Shown piece by piece: positions 20,572 to 30,150 of a stretch of 32,593 bases of DNA (the stretch's first letter is position 1; the number at the start of each line of letters is the position of its first letter). Source of the stretch: Blattamonas nauphoetae (Eukaryota; Preaxostyla; Oxymonadida); NCBI GenBank assembly GCA_033064195.1, contig JARBJD010000570.1, positions 1 through 32,593 on the forward strand, read 5' to 3'. The position numbers and the translations under genes are program-made. The notes under the pieces are model-generated. The model was not told the DNA's origin and did no database searches. It was given only the letters and a program-made list of their open reading frames with translations.

Positions 20572-20797
20572 CATCATCCTCTTCGATCTTCCTCTCCTTC
20601 ATTGGATATTCATATTCAAACCCCATTGATTTCAAGTTTCTCTTCAGTCCAGGAATAATTCGATATTCAGGTGGTTCTAGAACTATTGGTCTTTGCGCTG
20701 GAATGGGTATTGGTCTTGCCTCTGCAGGGCTTCGAACTCTTGGTGAGAGAATTGGTGTCACTTGCTGATTGTACTTTCGATGATATTCTTTATACAT
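19094..20797 (-). CDS. Retroviral-type integrase (Polinton)
   Basis: 567 residues with an rve (DDE) catalytic core. The first acidic residue is D307 in SWEIDLVF, the second D368 in IRGDGEAAW and the third D404 in NRIVDRVIRT; the 35-residue gap between the last two is the classic spacing. The enzyme cuts and joins element ends to host DNA. The N-terminal region is long and carries a nearly pure Asp/Glu tract (residues 72-93) coded by a GAT/GAG trinucleotide repeat. After the core come YYNMTPHRAYWNKFTPEQA, as in transposon integrases, and a basic C-terminal region (KFQKKRRQFQFVGKFIEYKHG) that may be an SH3- or chromo-like DNA-binding fold. The reading frame overlaps the upstream small gene by 40 bases and has no promoter-like motif of its own. 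Confidence 0.9.
20519..20584 (-). repeat. Trinucleotide repeat coding a poly-Asp tract in the integrase
   Basis: The plus strand reads ATC/TCA repeats over about 65 bases, giving GAT/GAG codons on the coding strand: a run of Asp with a few Glu at integrase residues 72-93. Such tracts change length by slippage. An open plus-strand poly-Ser frame here is its shadow. Confidence 0.85.
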
Positions 20798-21090
20798 CTT
20801 GTATGCTTTTCACATCTCCAATCACTAAAACGTTTTCCCAAGAATTCAATAAGAAACTGTGAGACTACTTTTGTTCCATCTGAAATAGTTACATTAGGAG
20901 GTAATCCACCATTGAACCAATCCTCGAAATATGTTTCGTCGTTTGCTACATATTCTCCATGTGAATCATAGACATCATATACTGGTAAAGTGTTGGTTCT
21001 ATTGAACTTGACATTGAATATTTTCTCTTTAGAGTGTTGTGTGCAATTCAGCAACCTATTCACTAAAGTATTAATCTGTCGTGTATTCAT
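20758..21090 (-). CDS. Small Polinton protein upstream of the integrase, unknown
   Basis: 110 residues starting at an ATG with a TAAATG context. It holds two Cys/His-bearing regions (LLNCTQHSKEKIF near residue 13; WRCEKHTRCIKN near 92) and DVYDSHGEYVANDETYFEDWF in the middle. It could be a separate small DNA-binding or regulatory protein, or belong functionally with the integrase that follows and overlaps it by 40 bases. I cannot choose. There is no known motif beyond the Cys/His clusters. Confidence 0.5.
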   Translation of the reverse strand: MNTRQINTLVNRLLNCTQHSKEKIFNVKFNRTNTLPVYDVYDSHGEYVANDETYFEDWFNGGLPPNVTISDGTKVVSQFLIEFLGKRFSDWRCEKHTRCIKNIIESTISK

Positions 21091-21106
21091 TTATTCAAAA
21101 ATAAAG
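21091..21106 (-). promoter_or_regulatory. Polinton promoter-like motif, TAAATG type
   Basis: Minus strand reads CTTTATTTTTGAATAA then ATG at 21090. It is the only such motif upstream of the integrase, suggesting the small gene and the integrase share a transcript. Confidence 0.55.
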
Positions 21107-21113
21107 TTTGTGT

Positions 21114-24100
21114 TTATTCAATTATATAATCAGTAGCTTTCAGTCCATGAATGAATGGAGGACATGATTCATTTTCAAGTACGATTGCCTTCAGATGGAT
21201 TCCACTGAGACTGAGTTTCTGTTGTTGTATTTTGGCAATCTCAAATCCATTGGTGTCCTCTTCGCTCACGACTCTCGTCTGAACGCATCATTCTGATGCT
21301 TGAACCGTTTTACGGTGAAGTTCAATGTTGTCACAGTCTTCTCTCCATTTAGACACTTCACATAATCGTCACTCGTGATGCTTGTTTTCTTCAGAGACAC
21401 TCCTTTGATCTTACATTTCTCATCGAGAGAGTAGCACTTGGGTGCGAGACAGATCATCTGTTCACCTTCCTTTTCAATTGCTAATCCCAACAGTTTCTTC
21501 TCATCATCAACTCCCTTTTCAGGATTGGGAAACCATTCGTATTTGTGTGCATCATAGAATTCTTTGTCAGCAATCACGTGTTCAAACTGTTGATGGATTC
21601 CAGCATTTGGATCTCCACTAATTGCCCAGTATGCAGAGTCAGTGTCTCCCTCACAGAAATGGATCTTGTTCATGTCTAGGCACTTGTACATGAAATTGTA
21701 GATGAAATTCAGATACCAGAACTTGGCATTGTCGAGTGTGAACACTGCTTCTTGCAGACATGTCTTGCATGATGCTTTCTCTCGATCTTCAATCACGATG
21801 TAGTTGTCCTCATTGATCTCTCGAGTCGCTACAAATCCTTTCAACATCTGTTTCAAGTAAGTTCTCTTCTCATTGCAGATTGTGATTGAATTGTACTTCT
21901 CAGTGTTCATTCCATCATATCCGTAACTTCCATTCAAGTTCGTCTTACAGAATTGTTCTTTTCCTTTGTTCCCAACCTTCATTGCTTCAATTCGATCATT
22001 CATGAATGAGGTCACAAATGGTTCAAATCCAGCATGTCTCGAAAAGACCATCACACTCTTAATGTCATCAATAATGAAGTGGCAACAGTCGATGAGGAAC
22101 CACAGATAGTATGTCGAAAAGAACATATACTGATCGTGTGTGCTTAATAGTTGAGTCAGCTTTCTTTGTTTGTCATCAGTCTTCAATCCATGTTTCTTCA
22201 TCAACGAATAAGTCTTCTCTCCAATGTTTTCTTCAGTAGTATTGACAACAATGTTTCTGAAGATTGGTGGGAAGTTAATGAACTCATTGATGTATTTCTC
22301 ATCGATGTGTCCTTTCAGTTCGGCTACGAATAGTGTCTTCTGATTCTTGTCATCAATCATCTTTCGACATTCTTTATCTCCTGTTGCTGTGTACAAACAT
22401 CTTCCTGGCATGTACATTCTGTGATTAGTGTATGGATTGTTCTTGTTCTTGATCGATGCGAAAGCACTTGGATACAGTGAATTGAAATCAACGCCGCAGA
22501 CATGAGTCATTTTATGTTCGGTATCAGTGGAAATAACCTTACCGTCTTCGTATGTGAAGTGATTGATTGGAGTCACGTCTTTAATGTTCTGTCGATGTTG
22601 AACATTCGATAATCCACCAGTCACTGCGGCTCTCAACTTGTGATATGTCTGTTCGTGTGTCAGAGTCATTGGTAGTGATTTCCAGATGCAGTACTTCTTC
22701 AGTTGAATTCTCAATCGAGTGAGATGCTCGTCCTTGTCTGACTTGTAGGTGTTGCAATAATCACAGCAGATCTTCACGTTCTCTTTTGAATGACCTTTTG
22801 AATTGTCGATTCGATCCAGTGTTGGTCGTACTGCTTGTGAGAAGTGACTCTTGCAGATATAGCACACTCTCTTGCACTGTTGAACAAACCAGTCGAAATC
22901 CGCTTCAGTGACATTTTTGTCAGTACTGCGATGTGCTTTCTGGTCTTGATTAATGTATGATGCAACCTTGTATTTCCAGTATTGTTTGGTGATCTTGATT
23001 GGATCAGAATCGTCACATTCGTAGTAGTCAGCATCAATATCAAAGTCCTTGTAGGCACACGCATATTTGATTGCAGAAGCATTTGCTGACAATGAGAGAT
23101 TGTGCAACATATCCACTTTGTATTGGAAGTTCAGATCAATCAGATTGTCCAGAGGTGCAATCATACATTCGACATCTCTGATGTTGTAGAATTTCAGATA
23201 TTCCCAACGGTTCCTGAATCCTTGCTTGTTCCAATCATCAAGGTACAATTTGCAATCACTGTCGGACATTTCACTGTTGTTCAGACTGGAATAGAATTCA
23301 TATTTGGAGAATGGTTCTTGTTTGCTCAACACTACATCGTAGTCTGATGAATCAAATGATTCGTAAGCAAAGAATGATTTCTGAAGTGTCGTATTACCTC
23401 CGAAAGCTTTGACTGCATTATCCAAAGTCATTGGTCCGGTATACGACATCATGTCAATAAAGCGAAGAACCTGTTGTGTCTTCTCATGTCGGATCAGTAC
23501 TTGTTTGTACTTTGTTGTTGATCCAAGGAAGCTCACCACTTTCCAATCCTTGTCAACGAGATCACGGAATATGAGATTGATGTCGAATCTGGAGATGTTG
23601 AATCCAATCAAACTGACTTCATTTTGTGAAGGAATCTCTGGGTCTTCATAGTAGTTGTCCTCTCGAACTGTCTCAGCATATTTGAAGAGTTCTCTGATCC
23701 ACTGCTTCACAAAGTCCTTTCCATCTCGAAGATCAAAGTAGATTGACTTCACTCCTGATTTTGTTTTGACTGCTGATGCGACGGAGAGAGGTTTCAGATG
23801 TGAAATCAATTGTGTATTGTCATCAGAGAATAGGATTGTCAAGAATGAGATCTTCCATTGTTTCGAAATCGTATGTGATGTAGTATTGCGTTGGTTTGAA
23901 TTCGTCTTGTCTTTTGTGTGCCATCAGAAACTCATAAGTTCTATTGTTCAGGATATGTGGAACATAAGGTCTTGGTGTCTTGTCAAGTGAGATCTTCTTC
24001 ACATGTTTTCCATCAAGTTCTTTGCACTCTCTGAGATGCTTCTCGTAGTATGTCTTTGAAGTGAGATCCTTCGACTTGGAATCCTCTTGACTGACAATAA

Positions 24101-25496
24101 GGACAGAGTTTGTATCCAGTGATTTTCTCAGGATCAACGATGAACATCACATGAACGAGAGTTGACGTCAGTGGAATCATCAGGATGGGAAGAACTCTTG
24201 CATCATCATTTTCGTTGACATACGATTGGCTCAGGAAGTACTTCTTGTCTTCATCGTACTCATAGATGTGAACTGTGATGTTAAATTCTAATCGCTTTCT
24301 CAAATCACAAGCGATATCAAATCCAGGATAGTTGCGCAAGTGCTCAGTCAGTTGATGTGGCTTCAGGATGGGTCAGTTCTTTTGATTCTGCGAACAGTCT
24401 TTTGCTTCCAACGTTTCTCATGTTGATTGATATTTTCTTGCCAGGAACCTCAGGAAGTGTGAGGAACGATAATGATTGAAAGAAGCAAAGGTTGAACTCA
24501 GAATCGATGTACCGAACGTTTCTCGTTTTGATGTGTTCAGTGAGAATAGCATTTGCTTTTCCTGCAACTGGGAATCGATAGACTGCAACTAGAATTGAGT
24601 GGAATGCAATATACATAGTCTTCGTATCCATCAGTGTTCTCTCTTGAGATTCTTTGATGAGATTGATCGCATATTTTGAATACTCATTGATATCTCCTGA
24701 ACTTCTGATCACTGTTGGGAAGCTCTTCGATGTATTCTCCAGTTCTGGTCTGAAGTCCTTTGTATGTTGTCTCATCTTTGTCTTTTCTCTCAAGAATCTT
24801 TCCAAAGTCAATGCTTATCTTGAATGGATGATCCTTCTCTTTGTCGAACACAGCTTTGATGAAGGTTGTGATTTCTTCAACATTCTTCAGATGATTGTGA
24901 AAGTACAGCTGATATGGTTTTCCATTATCTTCAACCTTCTCGACCTCATTCTTTTTGAACTTTCTCCGTGCATCCATGATACAAGAATTGAATGCTGCTT
25001 TGTCGCGTGGTTCAGCTAGTAATATACATTCTTCAAATCCATCAAATATCTGCACTTCTCTTTTTCCATCAGTTCATTTTTTCTTTTGAATGATCAACAG
25101 ATTCTTCATCCAATGATCCATCAACTTCTCTTCAATTGATTTCAGTTTCCACGTCATTTCTGAACACTTGCTTCTTCAGTTCATCTTTGTTCACTCTTGG
25201 ATTTGCTTTCATGTTCTCAACAATCATTCGGTGAGCGAGTCGATCTTCTGACGCCATCTGTTGTCGAAGTTTCACTTGTTCAATAAAATCTGGAATGAGG
25301 TTGAGATCGAGATTCTTTATTGGATGTGGAAACTCGAGATCTTTGTGTTGAAGCATATTCAGGAGAAATGATCTGTGATGTTGATAATTCTTACTGTCAG
25401 GACTGTACGTTCGACCATCAATAAATTGAAATTGTGTATTCGGAAAGAGGTCTCGAATTTCTTGAATTCTATTTTGATTGGTTTTAGCAGTGCCAT
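21114..25496 (-). pseudogene. Protein-primed family B DNA polymerase with HNH-type domain (Polinton part)
   Basis: The replication polymerase of the element. The longest open stretch is 858 residues (21266-23842). It shows exonuclease block II (FNISRFD, near 81-87) and III (YNIRDVE, 219-225), the linker motif VTGG (407-410), motif A DFNSLYPS (452-459), motif B KTNLNGSYGY (633-642) and motif C EGDTDS (731-736). Exonuclease block I (YITYDFETMED) lies upstream near 23850-23880. Between block III and VTGG sits an HNH-like zinc domain. The coding region runs from the promoter-backed ATG at 25496 to about 21114, roughly 1,460 codons, within the size range of Polinton polymerases. In this class a terminal protein rather than an RNA primer starts synthesis at the ends. 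The gene looks broken, with several breaks mostly in the N-terminal part. Confidence 0.92.
22727..22885 (-). other. HNH/treble-clef zinc domain embedded in the polymerase
   Basis: Residues about 320-372 of the 858-residue stretch hold CYIC, then PTLDRIDN, GHSKENVKICC and YCN. This is the layout of HNH endonucleases of the CxxC...DRID...GH...N...CxxC type. It is in frame with the polymerase, between exonuclease and polymerase parts. It could be a nickase-like activity or a structural zinc module. Confidence 0.75.
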
Positions 25497-25525
25497 TTAC
25501 TACAAAATAAAAAAATTCGAAAATA
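25497..25525 (-). promoter_or_regulatory. Polinton promoter-like motif, TAAATG type, before the polymerase
   Basis: Minus strand reads TTTTTTTATTTTGTAGTAA then ATG at 25496, with a second TTTTATTTT just upstream. It sets the polymerase start. Confidence 0.6.
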
Positions 25526-25555
25526 AAAAAAAGTTGAGCGTTTATTTCTGTTTTC

Positions 25556-25930
25556 TCAGATGGGGCTTTTCTTAGCAGTCAGCCATGCATCAAGTCTAAT
25601 TCTGAACACTTCACTTCCACCAATCTCTCGATATGTGAATGGAACCAGAACTTTCGTGTACTCACCGACGAGTTCACAATTGTATTTCTTCAGTTCATTT
25701 TCAACAAAGGATTGAGTGTAGTGTCGACGTTTCGCTAAGTGAGGTCTGTTTCCTTGATTCCACAACTTTGGTTTTATTCTCCATTCAACACCTTCATGAA
25801 CATACGTCACCGGCACATTATTTCTAACATACTCAGAGACTAGCGAACAGTTCTCTTCTCTCATTGATTCAATTAATGCTTGTTCTGAACATACTCGACG
25901 TCTTTCCTTGTACATCGCAGTTGGATTCAT
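25556..25930 (-). CDS. TIR-linked repeat-domain protein (Polinton), function unknown
   Basis: 124 residues. The N-terminal 45 or so residues (MNPTAMYKERRRVCSEQALI onward) are nearly identical to the start of the fibre-like gene because this end lies in the TIR; the rest is unique. The protein is built of two copies of a unit of roughly 55-60 residues: helix, Asn-Cys, Leu-(V/I)-(S/G)-x-Tyr, then strands and a Trp (SMREENCSLVSEYVRNNVPVTY and ELKKYNCELVGEYTKVLVPFTY). The same unit occurs in the gene at 27603-28216. The unit faintly recalls repeats next to homing endonucleases, but no nuclease residues are seen. It could equally be an attachment or particle-anchor module, since the fibre uses it as its N-terminus. 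Confidence 0.55.
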   Translation of the reverse strand: MNPTAMYKERRRVCSEQALIESMREENCSLVSEYVRNNVPVTYVHEGVEWRIKPKLWNQGNRPHLAKRRHYTQSFVENELKKYNCELVGEYTKVLVPFTYREIGGSEVFRIRLDAWLTAKKSPI

Positions 25931-25950
25931 TTAATACAAATTAAAAAATT
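25931..25950 (-). promoter_or_regulatory. Polinton promoter-like motif, TAAATG type
   Basis: Minus strand reads GAATTTTTTAATTTGTATTAA then ATG; the TIR twin of the motif at 3342-3364. Confidence 0.6.
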
Positions 25951-27602
25951 CAGAATTAGATTTTCATTCGTTGTTTTCTCAGTTTTGGATTTGTCACCAG
26001 AAAGGAGGATCAATGGGTTCGATCACTCATTTCTCAAGAGTGCTTGTTTCGTTCTGATTTGTCGCGTTTTGGAATCTCCTGAACTCCAGGATCATCATGG
26101 TATGCTTCTTTTTTTCCTTTTTCCGAACTTTTGCAGAGTTATGCAGGGTTTCAGGATCGGTCGTGGATCTCGGTACTTTTATGTAAAAAGCAGTATGCCA
26201 CTCTCATTTCTCTCTTATTTCAGACTTGTTTTCACTAGTTTTAGTCGAATTGTCACCTCATTCTCATTCGTTACCATCTCATTTTTGACCTCACTTCAGT
26301 CTTCGTTTTCTCGTTGTTTCTCTTTTTACCACTTCATTCATGTTTCTTTCGCTCAAACTTTTCTCGAATACAACACACTAATTCTCGTTTACTGAGTTTT
26401 CCGGACTTTTGCAGAGATCCGCCATTCAACGGCTCACTTCATATCTCGGTATTTTTCCGGAAAATCCAACATTTCACATACTTATTTGAATCATTTTGTT
26501 CTTTTAAGCGAAAAAACCGGAACACAGACCTAATTTTCACTATTGGTGTCACATTTCACACCCTTTTCACGATCGTCAATTTCCCTCTCAGTTTCATACT
26601 TGCCCGTTTCATTGTTGGTTGTTTCGCTTTCTTTTACTCTGTTTTTGGGAAAAAGTTGATGAAAAGTTGACTAAAATGATGTGCTAGTGAAGTGAGAACG
26701 GCCCACAAAATGGAAGTGATATGAGCAAAATGAAGAGGAATGGTGAAGAGATCATATGTGAAATGGGGAGAGAAAGTGATGAAATGAAAGGGACTACAGT
26801 CGGTTTTGAAGTGACAAAACGGTCAAAAGTTGAGAAGTGAAAACATGAAAAGTGACTTTATGGGAGAACTATCCGACAAAATCTCCTCAAAATTCAGGCA
26901 CACCTTACTCATACCGTGAGAAAGAAGGATTTGCAGTGAAATTCAGATTAAAAAAATCCATAGTGTCAAAATGTTGGTGCAAAGTGTCGTCAGAGGTGTG
27001 ATCAAAGAACCAACAAAATGAAACTAAGGAAATGCGCTATACGTCTCGCGTTGACTTATGTTCGTTAAAATGATGCAATAACGGAGTAAATGAAGTGAAA
27101 GTAGTGAAATGTGAAAATTCATGAAAAGTGTCCGAATGTAGAGGTGTCAAAAGTTTTCAGAGATGAATGACACAAAAGACGCCAACTAGCGTTTTCACAC
27201 CCAAAAACACCGTAAGACGACGAAAAGTGATCAAAAGGACATAGTCCCGAACGTCCATACCTTTTCTAAAAAATCTCAAAAACGCGAAAAACCTCAATGG
27301 GTCGGATCAAACCAAAAATCTCAGAAGTGCTTTTTATCGAAAATCCTACCTTTCAAAATGATTTCCGTCGCAATCAAACGTGTTTGAACACAATTTGAGC
27401 CATAAAGGTGTTCATAGTGGCGAAATCCGAACATCGACTTTTTCGACACTTTTTCGACCTAAGTTCGGTACACAGTTCGACGAATTCTCAACCGATTTTC
27501 ATCAGGATTGTCTTGATCGATGACCGACAGTGTCCCCGAGATTTTAGAATTTTTTCAGAATTTTTCGAAATGGTTCAACTGTTGGTTTCGACTGATTTGT
27601 AG

Positions 27603-28216
27603 TCAAAATAGATTTTCAGTAGTTTCAAGACCTTTCATGGTACTTTTCAAGTGAGGACGGTCTCCAAAATACAACCAATTGTCCAAGCGAACGTAATACT
27701 CATTCTTTGTTCGTAAATCGCGGTATTTGAATGGTTCAAGCACCTTTGTGTACGTTCCAATGAGTTCACAATTCTCTTTTTTCAATTCATTTTCAACAAA
27801 CGATTGTGTGTATCGTTTTCGTTTGTTCTGATGAGTTCTGAATCCTTTCATCCATTTTGATGGGATGACTATCCATTCGATTCCTTCATGTCGATATGTT
27901 ACTGGAGTACTAGAATGAGTGTATTCAGAAATGAGTTCACAATTTTCATTTTCATTGATTCAATTAGCTTCTCTTTTGTACAACAATTTGTTGCCCGAAG
28001 ATATCTCTGACGATTTGTATGTGGTCTAGATCCTTTCACGAAAGCATTGACATACACACGATAAATCTCATCTGGTTTATCTTCGAGATAGTATTCGAAA
28101 GTGCTTCCAGTGAGATATGTTGTTCCTTGTCGATTGAGAGTCGGAGGTGATTTCATGATCAAATTATCTTTCTCGAGAATTTCTAGGAGTTGTGTTGGTG
28201 TCAAGACGCTGCTCAT
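27603..28216 (-). pseudogene. Second repeat-domain gene, only in the right TIR (Polinton part)
   Basis: Minus-strand part carrying more copies of the unit found in the gene at 25556. One reads SFVENELKKENCELIGTY, followed by LDNWLYFGDRPH; another, nearer the start, reads VYVNAFVKGSRPH. The promoter-like motif TTTTTAATTTGTATAAAATG sets the start at 28216. It looks broken. Its kinship with the other TIR-linked gene shows it belongs to the Polinton, either lost from the left arm or gained by the right. The function is unknown. Confidence 0.55.
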
Positions 28217-28240
28217 TTTATACAAATTAAAAATTGAATA
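28217..28240 (-). promoter_or_regulatory. Polinton promoter-like motif
   Basis: Minus strand reads CAATTTTTAATTTGTATAAA then ATG at 28216; closest in form to the motif of the TIR-linked genes. Confidence 0.55.
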
Positions 28241-28461
28241 AAAAGAAATCGACGTTGTTTTCTGAAAGTACTCAAAAAGCTTCAAAAGACGCTTCAAAAT
28301 GAGGTCATTTTTGGCAATTATTTTCGAATTTACTGCAAAATATTGACTACTCTGAAATGTCAATATTTCAGGAGTAAGTGAGATGGAAATTAGAAGGAGT
28401 CATATTAAAAAATCAATTGGCTTTGAGATTTAAATTGATTTCTCGTTCCAATTCTCCTAGG

Positions 28462-28638
28462 AGTATCACCTATGGCAATCTGGTTCCCATTTCGTCTATA
28501 TCACTACTCTGGGAATGTCAATTTGCTTTGAAAGAACAACAGAATGGTCACACCGATTGTTGTGTCAATCGGCATGATGATTTTGCCCAGTAGTATCGTC
28601 TATACCAACGTGGTTCCCAATTCGTTCTATACACTACT
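28462..28638. repeat. Tandem copies of the Polinton outer end
   Basis: Two 47-base blocks 130 bases apart (28462-28508, 28592-28638) share AGTATC, TGGTTCCCA, TTCG and CACTACT. The left end at 1489-1535 carries the inverted form once. Related sequence also precedes each block (CAATTGGCTTTGA, CAATTTGCTTTGA). Confidence 0.7.
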
Positions 28639-28907
28639 GAGATCTCCTTCACTCCATCATTGTTCGCATTCATTCCTTCATTTCCTCTCCATTGAGTTGT
28701 ATGCCTCTTTATTCTTGGATAATATCTCGTTGGACGTGTGTAGACTCGAATTACGTCTGAAACGAAAGATCTACTCAACCCAACATAAGAAATGTTCAAG
28801 AAAAATAAATGTTTCGGAGGGGTTTAACAAAGATGTTGAGGAAGGAGGAAGAGTAGTAAGGGAAGATGGGGTGTGGTGGAGAAGAATGGAAGGAAAAGGG
28901 ACACAGA
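28639..28907. other. Flank between Polinton and second hAT-like element, no gene seen
   Basis: The first half is pyrimidine-rich, the second strongly purine-rich (GGAAGGAGGAAGAG near 28845). Short open frames exist on both strands, but none is convincing. The last eight bases are the left target duplication GACACAGA. Confidence 0.4.
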
Positions 28908-29389
28908 TAGGCTTGTCTGACCGGCACTGACCGGTCAGTTTTCTCCGAAAAGTACTGACGGTCACTGACCGGAGAAATTCTGAAACCCATTATCGAGAGT
29001 TACCGTTTCTCCGAAGGTGAACAGATTTAAATTGACCGAAACTCAATTGCATGATTTTCAGAGTCTTTTCTTCTGGATCTAAGCTGGTTTTGTTTCAAAT
29101 CACTTATTTCAATCTATTCATGTAGTTTTTTGTATATAACCGAATCTTTTGGTTCGATAACTTTTAGTGTTGATCGACCCATTAATTGTTCCAGGCTGAT
29201 TGGAAAAGTCAAAACAAGTGAAATCTCATATTCGTTGATAATAAAGAAATAAGAAACCAAGTAGATGTCCATGTACATTATGTCTGGCCTGATATGTACA
29301 CTGTAGTCTTCCACTGTCTTGCGCCTTTCCGTGACATGTTGTAAGCTCACTTTTCCCCATGTTCTGTTCTCCATTCCTCTCCGTTGATA

Positions 29390-30150
29390 TCAAGAATCAA
29401 TCACAGTCGTTGCTTGGATGAGTCGAACACATCGACGATGATCTGGTCGAGGAGTGCAATTCGTAGGATTGGATGATCCTTGCGTTCCTTTTATCAATTT
29501 ATCCGTCGGCATCTCTTTCGTAATGAGCAGAATATCGGTTGATCGCGATTGTGTCCTTGCGATGACGGAAGAGGAGGTGAATGATGAAGTGGAGAAAGAG
29601 AGAGAACAAAGAAGAGTCCTGGGAAGGCGAACGAGGAGATCCTGTTGATGATGTTCGATTCTGGTTGAAGATGTCATCTGGCACGATAGATTGGCGTGAG
29701 TCAGCTCCTGAACAAACTGCCAGTTCTTTTCACTCTTCATCCAACTCCACGTCTTGGTGCAGGAGAATGCAGGATCAAAATTGGTTCTGATGCTGGACTC
29801 ATGTTTCCAGATCCGTGCGTGACGGCTACAATGATTTCTTTCGAAGAGAGAAGGACTGAATGTGTAAAGCGATGCCTCACTCGACAGCTCGTCAAGAAAA
29901 CGGTAGCATGCGTTCGTGATTGTGCAGTTAATATCCTCCAACAGCATTCTGCGAAGTTCGTCTTCACTTTGCATTAGTTCTTCGTTTCTACGTTGGAGTT
30001 TGGCAAGAATCTCTTCGGTTTCTTTTCGTTTGGCTTCTTCTTCGAGCTGCCGCCGCATTTTGACTTCAAGTTGTTGCTGTTCGAGTTTTCGGTTGACTTC
30101 ATCGTCTTCCTTTTGTTTCTTCCTTCTTCTTCCTTTTCACGTTGCTTGTC
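29390..30150 (-). pseudogene. Captured coiled-coil host gene fragment in hAT-like copy 2
   Basis: Minus strand. The best part (about 30058-29830) reads MRRQLEEEAKRKETEEILAK, then RRNEELMQSEDELRRMLLED and CYRFLDELSSEASLYTFSPS: a charged coiled coil followed by a more globular piece. Upstream (about 30150-30060) the coil seems to continue in another frame (DDEVNRKLEQQQLEVK), which implies a frame change or an exon edge. Downstream of about 29830 the open frame turns Ser/Thr/Arg-rich and is doubtful. There is no resemblance to a transposase. A coiled-coil host protein of the cytoskeletal or kinase-linker kind would fit; no family is recognised. Confidence 0.4.

Larger units (their letters stand above)
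1489..28638. mobile_element. Polinton/Maverick virus-like element, with nested insertion
   Basis: A large virus-like DNA element with long inverted terminal repeats. It encodes a protein-primed family B DNA polymerase, a retroviral-type integrase, a packaging ATPase, two capsid-like proteins and a fibre-like protein; this set defines Polintons. The outermost inverted match pairs 1489-1530 with 28471-28508, and a second tandem copy of that end lies at 28592-28638. The total is about 27 kb, including a 6.9-kb foreign insertion at 12149-19092, leaving about 20 kb, normal for the class. Most core genes read on the minus strand; the fibre and the ATPase read on the plus strand. The element looks broken, with about ten breaks, yet many long genes remain open and the best TIR blocks differ at only a few percent of sites, so the insertion is probably fairly young. 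No target-site duplication was seen. I also saw no adenain-type cysteine protease. Confidence 0.93.
25785..28638. repeat. Right terminal inverted repeat of the Polinton
   Basis: Inverted partner of 1489-3510. It is longer than the left arm because about 27610-28250 has no partner on the left; this extra part holds a Polinton-type gene with its own promoter-like motif. The block 27000-27290 also fails to align. The outermost 130 or so bases occur twice in tandem: 28462-28508 and 28592-28638 are matching 47-base blocks ending CACTACT. No gene is seen between 25950 and 27600. Confidence 0.85.

Noticed and set aside
20397-20768. Plus-strand Ser-rich open frame
   Set aside because: It is the mirror of the integrase poly-Asp repeat and has no independent support.
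19094-20797. Retrovirus or LTR retrotransposon
   Set aside because: Only the integrase is of that type. There is no reverse transcriptase, no direct LTRs, and a family B DNA polymerase and packaging ATPase lie in the same element.
22727-22885. Intein in the polymerase
   Set aside because: The inserted part is only about 50-100 residues, sits in a linker rather than at a catalytic motif, and lacks inteins' Cys/Ser start and His-Asn end.
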